Assembly (NCBI GenBank): GCA_943331295.2 | Contig: CALQLA020000009.1 | Coordinates: forward strand, 58,477 to 122,476 | Direction: 5' to 3' | Origin: Bordetella parapertussis | GTDB taxonomy: Bacteria > Pseudomonadota > Gammaproteobacteria > Burkholderiales > Casimicrobiaceae | DNA length: 64,000 nucleotides | In this document: positions 30,507-44,118 of the stretch, in pieces | Position numbering within the stretch: position 1 is the stretch's first letter | Layout: each line of letters begins with the position of its first letter | Notes under the pieces: generated by a model | Databases searched by the model: none | What the model saw: only the letters and a program-made list of their open reading frames with translations | Told to the model about the DNA's origin: nothing | Position numbers and translations under genes: made by a program

Positions 30507-31922
30507 ATGTCCCGCCAACCTTACGACGAAATGCATCACCCGGACGGCAGCATCCGGCCGCATTACCAGCCGTTTGCCGACTGGCTCGCCGCAACGCCGG
30601 CCGGCCGGATCGCGCAGAAGCGGGAGGAGGCCGAGCGGGCGTTCCATCGGCTCGGCATCACGTTCGCGGTCTACGGCGAGGAAGCCGGCACCGAGCGCCT
30701 CATCCCGTTCGACCTTGTCCCGCGGATCATCCCGGCGTCGGAGTGGGCGTCGCTCGAGCGCGGCCTCCTGCAGCGCGTGCAGGCGCTCAACCTGTTCCTG
30801 CACGACATCTATCACGAGCAAAAGATCATCGCGGCCGGGCGCGTGCCGGCCGAGCGCGTGCTCGGCAACACGCAGTACCGGCCGGAGATGCAGGGCCTGA
30901 ACCTGCCCGGGGGAATCTACGCGCACATCACGGGCGTCGACCTCGTGCGGGCCGGGGAGGGCGAGTGGTATGTCCTCGAGGACAACATGCGCGTGCCCTC
31001 CGGCGTGTCGTACATGCTGGAAAACCGCCGGATGATGATGCGGCTCCTGCCCGAGCTCTTCGCCACGCAGTCGATCCGCCCGGTCCAGCACTACCCCGAC
31101 ATGCTGCTGAAGACGCTGCACGCCGTGTCGCCCGCCGGCGAGGATTCGCCAACGGTGACGGTGCTGACGCCCGGCGCCTACAACTCCGCCTATTTCGAGC
31201 ATGCGTTCGTCGCCCAGCAGATGGGCGTGCAGCTGGTCGAGGGGCAGGACCTCTTCGTCCAGAACGACACCGTGTTCATGCGCACGACGCGCGGCCCCGA
31301 GCGGGTGCACGTGATCTACCGGCGCGTCGACGACGATTTCCTCGACCCGAACGCGTTCCGGGCCGACTCGATGATCGGCGTCCCGGGGCTCTTCGCCGCG
31401 TATCGCGCGGGCCGGGTGACCCTCGCCAACGCGATCGGCACCGGCGCCGCGGACGACAAGTCGGTCTACCCGTACGTGCCGGACATGATCCGCTACTACC
31501 TCGGCGAGGAGCCGATCCTCAACAACGTCCCCACCTACCAGTGCGGGCGCCAGCCCGAGCGCGACTACGTGCTGGAGCACCTCGACGAGCTGGTGGTCAA
31601 GGAGGTCCATGGCGCTGGCGGCTACGGCATGCTGGTCGGCCCGGCCAGCACCGCCGAGGAGCGGGCCGTGTTCCGCGAGCGGATCCTCGCCTCGCCGCAG
31701 ACGTACATCGCGCAGCCGACGCTGGCGCTGTCGACCTGCCCGACGTTCGTCGAGTCGGGGCTCGCCCCGCGCCACATCGACCTGCGGCCGTACGTGCTGT
31801 CCGGCAAGACCGTGACGCTGGTGCCGGGCGGGCTCACGCGGGTGGCGCTGCGCGAGGGGTCGCTGGTGGTGAACTCGTCGCAGGGCGGCGGCACCAAGGA
31901 CACCTGGGTGGTCGAGGATTGA
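30507..31922 (+). CDS. Circularly permuted ATP-grasp protein (Anbu-operon peptide ligase)
   Basis: About 471 residues of the circularly permuted ATP-grasp family (DUF404/DUF407 type). Family blocks are visible: YDEMHHPDGSIRPHY at the N-terminus; NLFLHDIYHEQKI; the VLEDNMRVPSGVSYMLENR region; the permuted ATP-binding HGAGGYGMLVGP glycine loop; and a C-terminal LRPYVLSGKTVTLVPGG. The enzyme is predicted to form an amide bond using ATP. The start at 30507 begins just before the conserved part; an in-frame ATG at 30459 would add 16 non-conserved residues. It heads a gene set with the alpha-E protein, Anbu and the transglutaminase/GS-like ligase. Its substrates are unknown. Confidence 0.85.
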   Translation: MSRQPYDEMHHPDGSIRPHYQPFADWLAATPAGRIAQKREEAERAFHRLGITFAVYGEEAGTERLIPFDLVPRIIPASEWASLERGLLQRVQALNLFLHDIYHEQKIIAAGRVPAERVLGNTQYRPEMQGLNLPGGIYAHITGVDLVRAGEGEWYVLEDNMRVPSGVSYMLENRRMMMRLLPELFATQSIRPVQHYPDMLLKTLHAVSPAGEDSPTVTVLTPGAYNSAYFEHAFVAQQMGVQLVEGQDLFVQNDTVFMRTTRGPERVHVIYRRVDDDFLDPNAFRADSMIGVPGLFAAYRAGRVTLANAIGTGAADDKSVYPYVPDMIRYYLGEEPILNNVPTYQCGRQPERDYVLEHLDELVVKEVHGAGGYGMLVGPASTAEERAVFRERILASPQTYIAQPTLALSTCPTFVESGLAPRHIDLRPYVLSGKTVTLVPGGLTRVALREGSLVVNSSQGGGTKDTWVVED

Positions 31923-31972
31923 CCGCCGGCGGCGGACATCGAACAGCAGTCAGCGAACAAGGGGACGAGTGA

Positions 31973-32935
31973 ATGCTTTGCCGGGTAGCCAGTGAACTGT
32001 TCTGGATGGCGCGCCATATCGAGCGGGCCGAGAACATGGCGCGGATGCTGGACGTCACGTACCGCACGTCGCTGCTGCCGTACCAGGTGACCGAGCCGGG
32101 GTTGAGCTGGGCGGAGCCCTGGTCGGTGCCGCTCATCACCAGCGGCCTCGCCACGACCTACTACGAGCGGCATCCGGTGCTGTCGGCGGAGACGGTGCTG
32201 AAGTTCATGATCCTCGACAGCACCAACCCCTCGTCGGTCTACTGCTGCCTGCGCGCGGCCCGCGAGTCGGCGCGCAGCGTGCGCGGCGCCATCACGTCGG
32301 AGATGTACGAGGACCTCAACACGGCCTGGCTCGAGATGCGGCGCTACGACTACGACACCGTCCGCCAGATGGGCGTGTCCGACTTCCTCGAATGGGTGAA
32401 GATGCGCTCGCACCTGTTCCGCGGCGTGACCTTCGGCACGATGCTGCGCGACGAGGCATACCACTTCATCCGCCTCGGCACGCACCTGGAGCGCGCCGAC
32501 AACACCGCCCGGATCCTCGACGTGAAGTACCACCTGCTGCTGCCGTCGGCGCACGATGTCGGCGGCGCGGTCGACTACTACCAGTGGGCGGCGGTGCTGC
32601 AGTCGGTGTCGGGGTTCGAGTCGTACCGCAAGATCTACAGCGACGTGATCACGCCGCGCCGGGTCGCCGAGCTCCTGATCCTGCGCGACGACATGCCGCG
32701 GTCGCTGCACTGCTGCATGAACTTCATCAACGAGACGATCGAGCGCCTCTCCGACGGCCACGCGCACTCCGGGGAACTGGAGCGGGTGTCCGGCCAGCTG
32801 CATGCGCTGCTCCACTACGGCCGCACCGACGACATCATCGAGCTCGGCCTGCACGAGTACCTGATGGACTTCCTGGAGCGGATATCCGAGCTGGGCGACG
32901 AGATCAGCCGCGTTTTCCTGGCGCCTTCGAATTAG
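31973..32935 (+). CDS. Alpha-E domain protein (DUF403)
   Basis: A 320-residue all-helical protein of the alpha-E family. It starts MLCRVASELFWMARHIERAE, the hallmark opening, and repeats a similar helix later (HLERADNTARILD). No catalytic motif is known; the family is almost always next to the permuted ATP-grasp protein and is thought to be its partner. It lies 50 bp after that gene and 59 bp before Anbu. Confidence 0.88.
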   Translation: MLCRVASELFWMARHIERAENMARMLDVTYRTSLLPYQVTEPGLSWAEPWSVPLITSGLATTYYERHPVLSAETVLKFMILDSTNPSSVYCCLRAARESARSVRGAITSEMYEDLNTAWLEMRRYDYDTVRQMGVSDFLEWVKMRSHLFRGVTFGTMLRDEAYHFIRLGTHLERADNTARILDVKYHLLLPSAHDVGGAVDYYQWAAVLQSVSGFESYRKIYSDVITPRRVAELLILRDDMPRSLHCCMNFINETIERLSDGHAHSGELERVSGQLHALLHYGRTDDIIELGLHEYLMDFLERISELGDEISRVFLAPSN

Positions 32936-32994
32936 GTTCCCCCGAAGTTCGGTAGAATCGGAGGCTCGACCCACGCCTGCCCGACCCTCCAAAG

Positions 32995-33726
32995 ATGACC
33001 TACTGCGTTGCCATGTCCCTCGACGCGGGACTTATATTCGCGTCTGACTCCCGGACCAACGCCGGGGTCGACCAGATCGCCCGCTTCTCGAAGATGCGGA
33101 CCTTCGTCAAGCCGGCCGACCGCGTGGTCGTCACGCTGTCGTCGGGCAACCTGTCGATCACGCAGAACGCGCTCAACACGCTGGAGCAGCGCGCGCGGCA
33201 GGGCGACGGCCAGCTGCACCTGTGGAACGCGACGTCGATGTTCGACATCGCGCGGCTGATCGGCGACGCGCTGCGCGAGGTCAAGAACCGGGACGGCGTG
33301 TACCTCGCCCAGAACAACATCGACTGCAGCGCCAATTTCCTGGTCGGCGGCCAGATCCGGGGCGAGCCGCCGCGGCTGTTCGAGGTGTACAGCGAAGGCA
33401 ACTTCATCGAGGCCACGCCGGACACCTGCTATTTCCAGATCGGCGAGAGCAAGTACGGCAAGCCCGTGATCGACCGGGTGGTGAACCGCCACACGTCGCT
33501 GATCGACGCGACCAAGTGCACGATCGTGTCGTTCGACTCGACGATGCGCTCGAACATCTCCGTCGGGCTGCCGATCGACCTCGTCGTCATCGAGACCGAT
33601 GCGCTCAACATCCGGATGCAGCGCCGGATCGAGGAAACCGATCCGTACTTCCAGATGGTCCACACACAATGGGGCGAAGGCCTGCGGCGCGTGTTCGCGC
33701 AGCTGCCGAACCCCGAATGGGGATGA
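32995..33726 (+). CDS. Anbu, bacterial proteasome-related NTN-hydrolase
   Basis: A 243-residue homologue of proteasome beta subunits and HslV. It opens MTYCVAMSLDAGLIFASDSR; removal of Met would expose Thr as the N-terminal nucleophile, and the SDSRTNAGVD and FSKMRTF segments supply the conserved Asp/Ser and Lys region. In studied cases Anbu forms open helical or ring-like assemblies; a natural substrate is not established. A TAGAAT -10-like element sits 37 bp upstream, so it may also have its own promoter. It is followed after 23 bp by the large ligase gene. The shared neighbourhood suggests it processes a peptide made or attached by the ligases. Confidence 0.9.
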   Translation: MTYCVAMSLDAGLIFASDSRTNAGVDQIARFSKMRTFVKPADRVVVTLSSGNLSITQNALNTLEQRARQGDGQLHLWNATSMFDIARLIGDALREVKNRDGVYLAQNNIDCSANFLVGGQIRGEPPRLFEVYSEGNFIEATPDTCYFQIGESKYGKPVIDRVVNRHTSLIDATKCTIVSFDSTMRSNISVGLPIDLVVIETDALNIRMQRRIEETDPYFQMVHTQWGEGLRRVFAQLPNPEWG

Positions 33727-33749
33727 CGGCCTCGACGCCGTCCTGACAC

Positions 33750-36700
33750 ATGGCTATCCGAGTCGCCCTGCAGCATCGCACCACGTATCGCTTCGACCGG
33801 CAGGTCAATCTCGGTCCGCACGAGATCCGGCTGCGCCCGGCGCCGCACTGCCGCACGCCGATCCTCGGGTACTCGTTCAACGTCGCCCCCGACAAGCATT
33901 TCCTGAACTGGCAGCAGGACCCCTACGGCAACTGGGTCGCGCGGCTGGTGTTCACGGCGCCCGCCGACCGGCTCGAGATCGTCGTCGACGTCGTCGCCGA
34001 CATGACGGTGATCAACCCGTTCGACTTCTTCGTCGAGCCCTACGCCGAACTGTTCCCGCTCAGGTACGCGCCGGCGCTCGGGAAGGAGCTGATCCCGTTC
34101 CTCGAGACCGAGCCGCCGGGGCCGCTGCTCGCCGCATGGCTCGAGCGGTTCCGCGCCACGCTCACCGGCGGGGAAAAGACCGTCGACATGCTGGTGGCGC
34201 TCAACCAGCAGCTGCAGCGCGAAATCCAGTACCTGGTCCGGATGGAGCCGGGCGTGCAGACGCCGCAGGAAACCCTTGAGTCCGCGCGCGGCTCCTGCCG
34301 CGACAGCGGCTGGCTGCTGGTGCAGATCCTGCGCCACCTGGGGTTGGCCGCGCGGTTTGCCTCGGGCTACCTGATCCAGCTCGTCGCCGACATCAAGCCG
34401 CTGGACGGCCCCGGCGGCCCCAGCCATGACTTCACCGACCTGCACGCCTGGGCCGAGGTGTACCTGCCCGGCGCCGGCTGGGTCGGCTTCGACCCGACCT
34501 CCGGCCTGCTCGCGGGCGAGGGCCACATCCCGCTCGCGTGCACCGCCGACCCCGGCAACGCGGCTCCCGTGATCGGCTTCACCGATGTCTGCGAAGTCGA
34601 GTTCGAGGTGGCGATGACGCTGACGCGCGTCCACGAGGACCCTCGGGTCACGCGGCCCTACAGCGACGAGCAGTGGGACGCGATCCAGGCCCTCGGCCGG
34701 CGCGTCGACGCCGACCTCGTTCGCAACGACGTCCGGCTGACGCAGGGCGGCGAGCCCACGTTCGTGTCGATCGACGACATGGACGGCGCCGAATGGAACT
34801 TCACGGCGCTGTCGGCGAAGAAGCGCGAGTTGGCCGAGGCCCTGACGCGCCGCCTCGCGCTGAAGTTCGGTCCCAACGGCTTCCTGCACGACGGTCAGGG
34901 CAAGTGGTATCCCGGCGAGCCGCTGCCGCGCTGGGCGCTCGGCATCTACTGGCGCACCGACGGCAAGCCGCTGTGGCACGACCGCGAGCTGATCGCCGAC
35001 ACCCGGAAGCCCGGCGCCGCGGACATGCCCGCCGGCGAGAGTTTCGCGACGCTGCTCGCCACCGGGCTCGGACTCGCCCCGTCCGCGGTGATCACCGCCT
35101 ACGAGGACATGCCGAAGCTCCTCGCCGCCGAGGCGGCGCTGCCGGTCAACGCCGATCCGCTGAAGGCCGACCTCACCAAGTATGACGAGCGCGCGCGGCT
35201 CGCGCGGCTGCTGCAGCAGGGCCTCGACCGGCCCGCGGGGTTCGTGCTGCCGCTGCGCGCCGTTCCCCCCGCCACGCCCGGCGCGGATGGCGCGACCGCC
35301 TGGCAGACGAGCCCGTGGCCGCTGCGGCGCGAGCGGCTCTACGCGACTGCCGGCGACTCGCCCCTCGGACTGCGGCTGCCGCTGTCGTCGCTGCCCGAGG
35401 TGCTGCCGGGCGACGAGGACCCGGACCGCGAGCGCGACCCGTTCGCACCGCGCGACGCGCTGGCCGACCCGCCGGCGCGAGCGAAGGCGCCGCCGCCGAA
35501 GTGGCCGCCGCATCCGGCGCCGGACGCGCTGGCGGTGCAGGCGCCGCCGCGCGACGACGGCCCCGCCGAACTGCGCTTGCCCGCGGCAATGACCCCCGGC
35601 AGCCCGCCCGCCGCCGGCGGGGTCTGGCGCAGCATCCTCGCGGCGCTGTCGCCGCGGCGCGCGCCGCCGCCGGCGGCCGTCCCGCCGACGCCGTCTGCCG
35701 TGGATGCTGCCGTGGATGCTGCCGTGGATGCTGCCGTGGATGCTGCCGCGGTCGCGACGAGAGCGAAGCCCGACGCCACGGCGACGGCTGCGCCGGCCGC
35801 CATCGCGGCGAAGGACGTGATCAAGACGGCGCTGACGGTCCAGGTGCGCAACGGCCACGTCTACGTGTTCATGCCGCCGCTGGTGCGCCTCGAGGACTAT
35901 GTCGCGCTGCTCTCGGCGATCGAGACGACGGCCGCCACGGTCGGCGTGCCCGTCGCCATCGAAGGCTACACGCCGCCGCGCGACCCGCGGCTTCGCGTGT
36001 GCAACGTCACGCCGGACCCGGGCGTGATCGAGGTCAACGTCCATCCCGCGTCGTCGTGGGACGACCTGGTCGCCACCACCGAGACGCTGTACGAGGAAGC
36101 GCGCCAGTCGCGGCTCGGCACCGAGAAGTTCATGCTCGACGGCCGGCACACCGGCACCGGCGGCGGCAACCACGTCACGCTGGGCGGCGCGGTGTCGGCC
36201 GACAGCCCGCTGCTGCGACGGCCGGACCTGCTGCGCAGCCTCATCGCATACTGGCAGAACCACCCGTCGCTGTCGTACCTCTTCTCCGGCATGTTCATCG
36301 GCCCGACGAGCCAGGCGCCGCGCGTCGACGAGGCGCGCGACGACCGGCTCTACGAGCTGGAGATCGCCTTCCAGCAGATGGCGCAGAAGCACGGCGCCGG
36401 CGGGGAGTCGCCCGCGCCCTGGCTCGTCGATCGACTGCTGCGCAACCTGCTGACCGACCTCACCGGCAACACGCACCGGTCCGAGTTCTCGATCGACAAG
36501 CTCTATTCGCCCGACGGGCCGGCCGGGCGCCTGGGCCTCCTCGAGTTCAGGGCCTTCGAAATGCCGCCGCACGCGCGGATGAGCGCCGTGCAGATGCTGC
36601 TGCTGCGCGCGCTGGTCGCCCGTTTCTGGAAGACCCCGTACGAAGGAGGGCTGGTGCGCTGGGGCACGGCGCTGCACGACCGCTGGCTGCTGCCGCATTT

Positions 36701-37343
36701 CGTCGCGCAGGACATGCGCGACGTGGTCAACGACCTCAACGCCGCCGGCTACCCGTTCTCCAATTCGTGGTTCGCGCCGTTCGTCGAGTTCCGGTTCCCG
36801 AGCTTCGGCACTGTCAGCTACGACGGCGTCACGATCGAGCTGCGGCAGGCGATCGAGCCGTGGCACGTGCTGGGCGAGGAGATGAGCGGCGGCAGCACGT
36901 CGCGCTACGTCGACTCGTCGGTGGAGCGCCTCGAGGTCAAGGTCGTCGGCATGACCGGCGCGCGGCACAAGGTGACCTGCAACGGCCGGTCGCTGCCGCT
37001 GGCGCCCACCGGCATACCCGGCGTGTTCGTCGCGGGCGTCCGCTACCGCGCGTGGAACCCGCCGTCGGCGCTGCACCCGACGATCGGCGTCCAGGCGCCG
37101 CTGGTGTTCGACCTGATCGACACCTGGGCCGCCCGCGCCATCGGCGGCTGCACCTACCACGTCGTGCATCCGGGCGGGCGCAACTACGACAGCTTCCCGG
37201 TCAACGCCAACGAAGCCGAAGCGCGCCGGCACGGGCGGTTCTGGGCGCACGGCCACACGCCGGGCCCGCAGCGCCTGGCCGACGAGCCGGCGAACCCGGC
37301 GACGCCGACCACGCTCGACCTGCGCTGGCAGCCCAGGGCGTGA
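33750..37343 (+). CDS. Transglutaminase-like protein fused to permuted glutamine-synthetase-like ligase (DUF2126)
   Basis: A 1197-residue multidomain protein. Residues 1 to about 160 are the transglutaminase-associated N-terminal domain. The transglutaminase fold (about 165-270) has its triad: C183 in RGSCRDSG, the His in DLHAWAEVY and the Asp in GFDPTSG. From about 320 onward lies DUF2126, described by comparative genomics as a circularly permuted glutamine-synthetase-like amidoligase: TQGGEPTFVSIDD, the metal-site-like HTGTGGGNHVTLGG near 800, and LLEFRAFEMPPHARM. A Pro/Ala/Arg-rich insert at about 520-680 holds a 12-bp tandem repeat and is probably disordered. The ligase would add an amino acid or amine; the transglutaminase-like domain may cleave or transfer. 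It ends the Anbu gene set, 61 bp before gltX. Confidence 0.88.
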   Translation: MAIRVALQHRTTYRFDRQVNLGPHEIRLRPAPHCRTPILGYSFNVAPDKHFLNWQQDPYGNWVARLVFTAPADRLEIVVDVVADMTVINPFDFFVEPYAELFPLRYAPALGKELIPFLETEPPGPLLAAWLERFRATLTGGEKTVDMLVALNQQLQREIQYLVRMEPGVQTPQETLESARGSCRDSGWLLVQILRHLGLAARFASGYLIQLVADIKPLDGPGGPSHDFTDLHAWAEVYLPGAGWVGFDPTSGLLAGEGHIPLACTADPGNAAPVIGFTDVCEVEFEVAMTLTRVHEDPRVTRPYSDEQWDAIQALGRRVDADLVRNDVRLTQGGEPTFVSIDDMDGAEWNFTALSAKKRELAEALTRRLALKFGPNGFLHDGQGKWYPGEPLPRWALGIYWRTDGKPLWHDRELIADTRKPGAADMPAGESFATLLATGLGLAPSAVITAYEDMPKLLAAEAALPVNADPLKADLTKYDERARLARLLQQGLDRPAGFVLPLRAVPPATPGADGATAWQTSPWPLRRERLYATAGDSPLGLRLPLSSLPEVLPGDEDPDRERDPFAPRDALADPPARAKAPPPKWPPHPAPDALAVQAPPRDDGPAELRLPAAMTPGSPPAAGGVWRSILAALSPRRAPPPAAVPPTPSAVDAAVDAAVDAAVDAAAVATRAKPDATATAAPAAIAAKDVIKTALTVQVRNGHVYVFMPPLVRLEDYVALLSAIETTAATVGVPVAIEGYTPPRDPRLRVCNVTPDPGVIEVNVHPASSWDDLVATTETLYEEARQSRLGTEKFMLDGRHTGTGGGNHVTLGGAVSADSPLLRRPDLLRSLIAYWQNHPSLSYLFSGMFIGPTSQAPRVDEARDDRLYELEIAFQQMAQKHGAGGESPAPWLVDRLLRNLLTDLTGNTHRSEFSIDKLYSPDGPAGRLGLLEFRAFEMPPHARMSAVQMLLLRALVARFWKTPYEGGLVRWGTALHDRWLLPHFVAQDMRDVVNDLNAAGYPFSNSWFAPFVEFRFPSFGTVSYDGVTIELRQAIEPWHVLGEEMSGGSTSRYVDSSVERLEVKVVGMTGARHKVTCNGRSLPLAPTGIPGVFVAGVRYRAWNPPSALHPTIGVQAPLVFDLIDTWAARAIGGCTYHVVHPGGRNYDSFPVNANEAEARRHGRFWAHGHTPGPQRLADEPANPATPTTLDLRWQPRA
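35697..35744 (+). repeat. Four perfect copies of a 12-bp unit inside the DUF2126 gene
   Basis: GCCGTGGATGCT is repeated four times without a mismatch and in frame, encoding (AVDA)x4 at about residues 650-665. It lies in the Pro/Ala-rich insert between conserved ligase blocks. Because the unit is a multiple of three, copy-number change would alter linker length and keep the frame. Confidence 0.95.
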
Positions 37344-37404
37344 AAGCGCCGGGCGCGGGATCCGCGTCCGGTAAAATCCGGGGTTTGCCCGACAGGCTGC
37401 CCAC

Positions 37405-38811
37405 GTGACCGCTTCGATCCGCACCCGCTTCGCCCCCAGCCCGACGGGGTTCCTGCACCTGGGCGGCGCCCGCACCGCGCTCTTCGCCTGGGCGCTCGCA
37501 CGCCGGAACCAGGGGACGTTCATCCTCCGCATCGAGGACACCGACGTCGCGCGCTCGACGCAGGCGGCGGTCGACGCGATCCTCGACGCGATGCGCTGGC
37601 TGGGCCTCGACTACGACGAGGGCCCGTATTACCAGATGCAGCGGATGGACCGCTATCGCGCGGTCGTCGCCGACATGGTCGAGCGCGGGCTCGCCTACCG
37701 GTGCTACATGCAGCCCGCCGAGCTCGACGCGCTGCGCGCCGAGCAGATGGCGCGCGGCGACAAGCCGCGCTACGACGGCCGCTGGCGGCCGGAGAACGCC
37801 GCGGGCAGGGTGCCGCCCGCGGGCGTCGCGCCGGTGATCCGCTTTCGCAACCCGCTGGAAGGCAGCGTCGCCTGGGACGACCGGGTCAAGGGCACGATCA
37901 GCATCGCCAACGCCGAGCTCGACGACCTCGTGATCGCGCGCCCGGACGGCACGCCGACGTACAACTTCTGCGTCGTCGTCGACGACATCGACATGCGGAT
38001 CACCCACGTCGTCCGCGGCGACGACCACGTCAACAACACGCCGCGGCAGATCAACATCTTCCGCGCGCTCGGCGCGGCGCCGCCGGTGTACGCGCACGTG
38101 CCGACGGTGCTGGGCGAGGACGGGCAGAAGCTCTCCAAGCGCCACGGCGCGGTGAGCGTGATGCAGTACGAGGAGATGGGCTACCTCCCCGAGGCGCTGG
38201 TCAATTTCCTGGCGCGCCTCGGGTGGGCGCACGGCGACGCCGAGGTCTTCACCCCGGCGGAATTCGTCGCCTGGTTCGACCTCGACCACATCAGCCCGTC
38301 GCCGTCGCGCTTCGACACCGAGAAGCTGCGCTGGGTGAACCAGGAGCACATGAAGCGGATGGACGGCGAGGCTCTGGGGCGGCGGCTCGTGCCCTACCTG
38401 CAGCGCGCCGGGCTCGATCCGGCCACGGGCCCCGCGCCGGCGGCGGTGGCGCTGCTGCTGCGCGACCGGGCGGCCACGCTGGTCGAGATGGCCGACGCCG
38501 CGCATTACCTCTACGTGCCGCCGCGGCCGGATGCGCAGGCGATCGCGGCGCAGGTGAATGCGGCGAACCGGCCGGCGCTCGACGACCTCGCTGCCGAGTT
38601 TGCAGGCCTCGCGTGGACCCGGGAGGCCCTCGGCGCGGCGATGAAGGCCGCCGCGACCCGCCACGGGATCAAGGCGCCGCAGGTGATGATGGCCATGCGC
38701 CTCCTGGTCTGCGGGACGCCCCAGACACCCGCGATCGACGCCGTGCTGACGCTGCTGGGGCGCGACGCGACGCTCGCGCGCCTGGCGGCCGGGCTCGCCG
38801 CCATTTCGTAG
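37405..38811 (+). CDS. gltX: Glutamyl-tRNA synthetase
   Basis: A 468-residue class I aminoacyl-tRNA synthetase. The HIGH-type motif is [14 protein letters not shown] at about 11-24 and the KMSKS-type motif is KLSKRHG near 242. The Rossmann core, stem-contact and C-terminal anticodon-binding domains are full length. The start is GTG at 37405, with a TAAAAT -10 element 27 bp upstream. Its TAG stop lies in a GTAGCCCGGG palindrome. Confidence 0.95.
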   Translation: MTASIRTRFAPSPTGFLHLGGARTALFAWALARRNQGTFILRIEDTDVARSTQAAVDAILDAMRWLGLDYDEGPYYQMQRMDRYRAVVADMVERGLAYRCYMQPAELDALRAEQMARGDKPRYDGRWRPENAAGRVPPAGVAPVIRFRNPLEGSVAWDDRVKGTISIANAELDDLVIARPDGTPTYNFCVVVDDIDMRITHVVRGDDHVNNTPRQINIFRALGAAPPVYAHVPTVLGEDGQKLSKRHGAVSVMQYEEMGYLPEALVNFLARLGWAHGDAEVFTPAEFVAWFDLDHISPSPSRFDTEKLRWVNQEHMKRMDGEALGRRLVPYLQRAGLDPATGPAPAAVALLLRDRAATLVEMADAAHYLYVPPRPDAQAIAAQVNAANRPALDDLAAEFAGLAWTREALGAAMKAAATRHGIKAPQVMMAMRLLVCGTPQTPAIDAVLTLLGRDATLARLAAGLAAIS

Positions 38812-38897
38812 CCCGGGTTTCGCGCACGCGAAACTCGGGGGAACCTTGCCCGATCGCGCGATTGCCCCGGGTTTCGCTGTTACTCAACCCGGGCTAC
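38808..38897. repeat. Compound GTAGCCCGGGTT palindrome (REP-like), copy 2
   Basis: The outer 12-bp arms GTAGCCCGGGTT (38808-38819) and AACCCGGGCTAC (38886-38897) are identical to those at 13277. The interior holds a perfect small hairpin (GTTTCGCG/CGCGAAAC, 38817-38834) and further CCCGGGTTTCGC pieces. It therefore looks like nested or two fused elements. The first arm contains the gltX stop codon. Confidence 0.75.
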
Positions 38898-38936
38898 GGG
38901 AGCGCGGAATTCCGCGAAAGGTCCGGGCCGAAATCT

Positions 38937-40686
<1,750 letters not shown>

Positions 40687-40690
40687 CGCC

Positions 40691-42903
<2,213 letters not shown>

Positions 42904-42911
42904 CGATCGCC

Positions 42912-43283
42912 TTGCGCTGGCTCGCCCTCGTCTTCGTCGCGCTGATCGCCGCATTGCAGTATCCGATGTGGCTGGGCAAGGGCGGCTGGCTGCAGGTGCG
43001 CGAGACCGGTCGCGCGGTGGCGAAGCAGCAGGGCATCAACGCCGGGCTGAAGGCGCGCAACGAGGCGCTCGATGCCGACGTGCGCGACTTGAAGACCGGT
43101 TTCGAGGCGGTCGAGGAGCGCGCGCGCTCGGAGCTCGGGATGATCCGCCAGGACGAGGTCTTCTTTCAGGTGCAGGCCGGCGCCCCGGGTGCCGTCGCGG
43201 CGAAGCCCCGTCCCGCGCCCGCCGGCACCGACGCGGCGTCCCCCGCGCCGGACGGCACCCAGGCCGTGCCGGCGGCGCGTTGA
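42912..43283 (+). CDS. ftsB: Cell division protein FtsB
   Basis: A 123-residue divisome protein. One N-terminal membrane helix (LALVFVALIAALQYPMWLG) is followed by a coiled coil (about 35-75, ARNEALDADVRDLKTGFEAV) and the conserved ERARSELGMIRQDEVFF block. A Pro/Ala-rich tail of about 30 residues is longer than usual. The start is taken as TTG at 42912, eight bases after the enolase stop, because no ATG or GTG precedes the helix. Position after eno is typical for betaproteobacteria. Confidence 0.88.
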   Translation: MRWLALVFVALIAALQYPMWLGKGGWLQVRETGRAVAKQQGINAGLKARNEALDADVRDLKTGFEAVEERARSELGMIRQDEVFFQVQAGAPGAVAAKPRPAPAGTDAASPAPDGTQAVPAAR

Positions 43284-43305
43284 CGCGCGCCGCGCGCGAA
43301 CCCCG

Positions 43306-44118
43306 ATGCAGCGCGCGACGTCCCGCCAGAACCTGCGGCTGAAGGCCGCGGCACGGCTGATCGCGTCGTCGCGCGACCGCCGCAAGGCCGGCCGCTGCGT
43401 GCTCGAAGGCGAGCATCCGGTCGGCGTGTACTGGGAACGCCACGGCGCGCCGGAAACGCTGATCGTGACCGACGATGCGCTGCTGCGGCCGGCGACACGT
43501 GCGCTGGCCGAGCGCGACCCGTCGCGCACGCTCGTCGTCGCCCCCGCGCTGTTCGCCGAACTCGCGACGCTGCCGGCCGGCGTCGGCGTGCTGGCGTTCG
43601 TGCCGACGCCGCATCCGGCACCCGCGGCGCCCGCCGATTTCTGCCTGCTGCTGGAGGACATCCAGGACCCGGGCAACGTCGGCTCGATGCTGCGCTCGGC
43701 CGCCGCCGCGGGTGTTCGCCAGGTGCTGCTGTCGGCCAATTGCGCGTTCGCATGGTCGCCCAAGGTGCTGCGCGCGGGGCAGGGCGCCCATTTCCTGGTC
43801 GACGTGTTCGAAGACGTCGATCTCGTGGCCTGGGCGGCAGCCTATGCCGGCTGCGGCGGCATGGTCGTCGGCGCGGTTGCCGCCGGCGGCACGGACCTCT
43901 ACGCGCTGGCGCTGCGCGGCCGCGTCGCGCTCGCGCTGGGCAACGAGGGGGCGGGGCTGTCGCCGGCGCTGGCCGCGGCGACGACGCACCGCGCGACGAT
44001 CCCGATGCCCGGCGGCATGGAGTCGCTCAACGCCGCGGCGGCCGCCGCGGTCTGCCTGTTCGAGTGCGTGCGGCAGCGCGGACCCGCCTGCGCGTCGGGT
44101 CAGCGCAGCGCCGAATAG
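43306..44118 (+). CDS. SpoU/TrmH-family RNA 2'-O-methyltransferase
   Basis: A 270-residue SPOUT methyltransferase with an N-terminal substrate domain (SRQNLRLKAAARLI; RRKAGRCVLEG) of the TrmH/RlmB group. The knotted-domain motifs are LEDIQDPGNVGSMLRSAAA near 120-138, ALGNEGAGLS near 209 and IPMPGGMESLNAAAAAAV near 230. It probably methylates a ribose in rRNA or tRNA; the target is not deducible. ATG 43306 is 22 bp after ftsB. It overlaps the convergent mutarotase gene by 19 bp. Confidence 0.87.
   Translation: MQRATSRQNLRLKAAARLIASSRDRRKAGRCVLEGEHPVGVYWERHGAPETLIVTDDALLRPATRALAERDPSRTLVVAPALFAELATLPAGVGVLAFVPTPHPAPAAPADFCLLLEDIQDPGNVGSMLRSAAAAGVRQVLLSANCAFAWSPKVLRAGQGAHFLVDVFEDVDLVAWAAAYAGCGGMVVGAVAAGGTDLYALALRGRVALALGNEGAGLSPALAAATTHRATIPMPGGMESLNAAAAAAVCLFECVRQRGPACASGQRSAE

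Noticed and set aside
33429..37541. A 1370-codon open frame antisense to the DUF2126 gene
   Set aside because: Same cause: the plus-strand protein has clear catalytic motifs and the antisense product has none.
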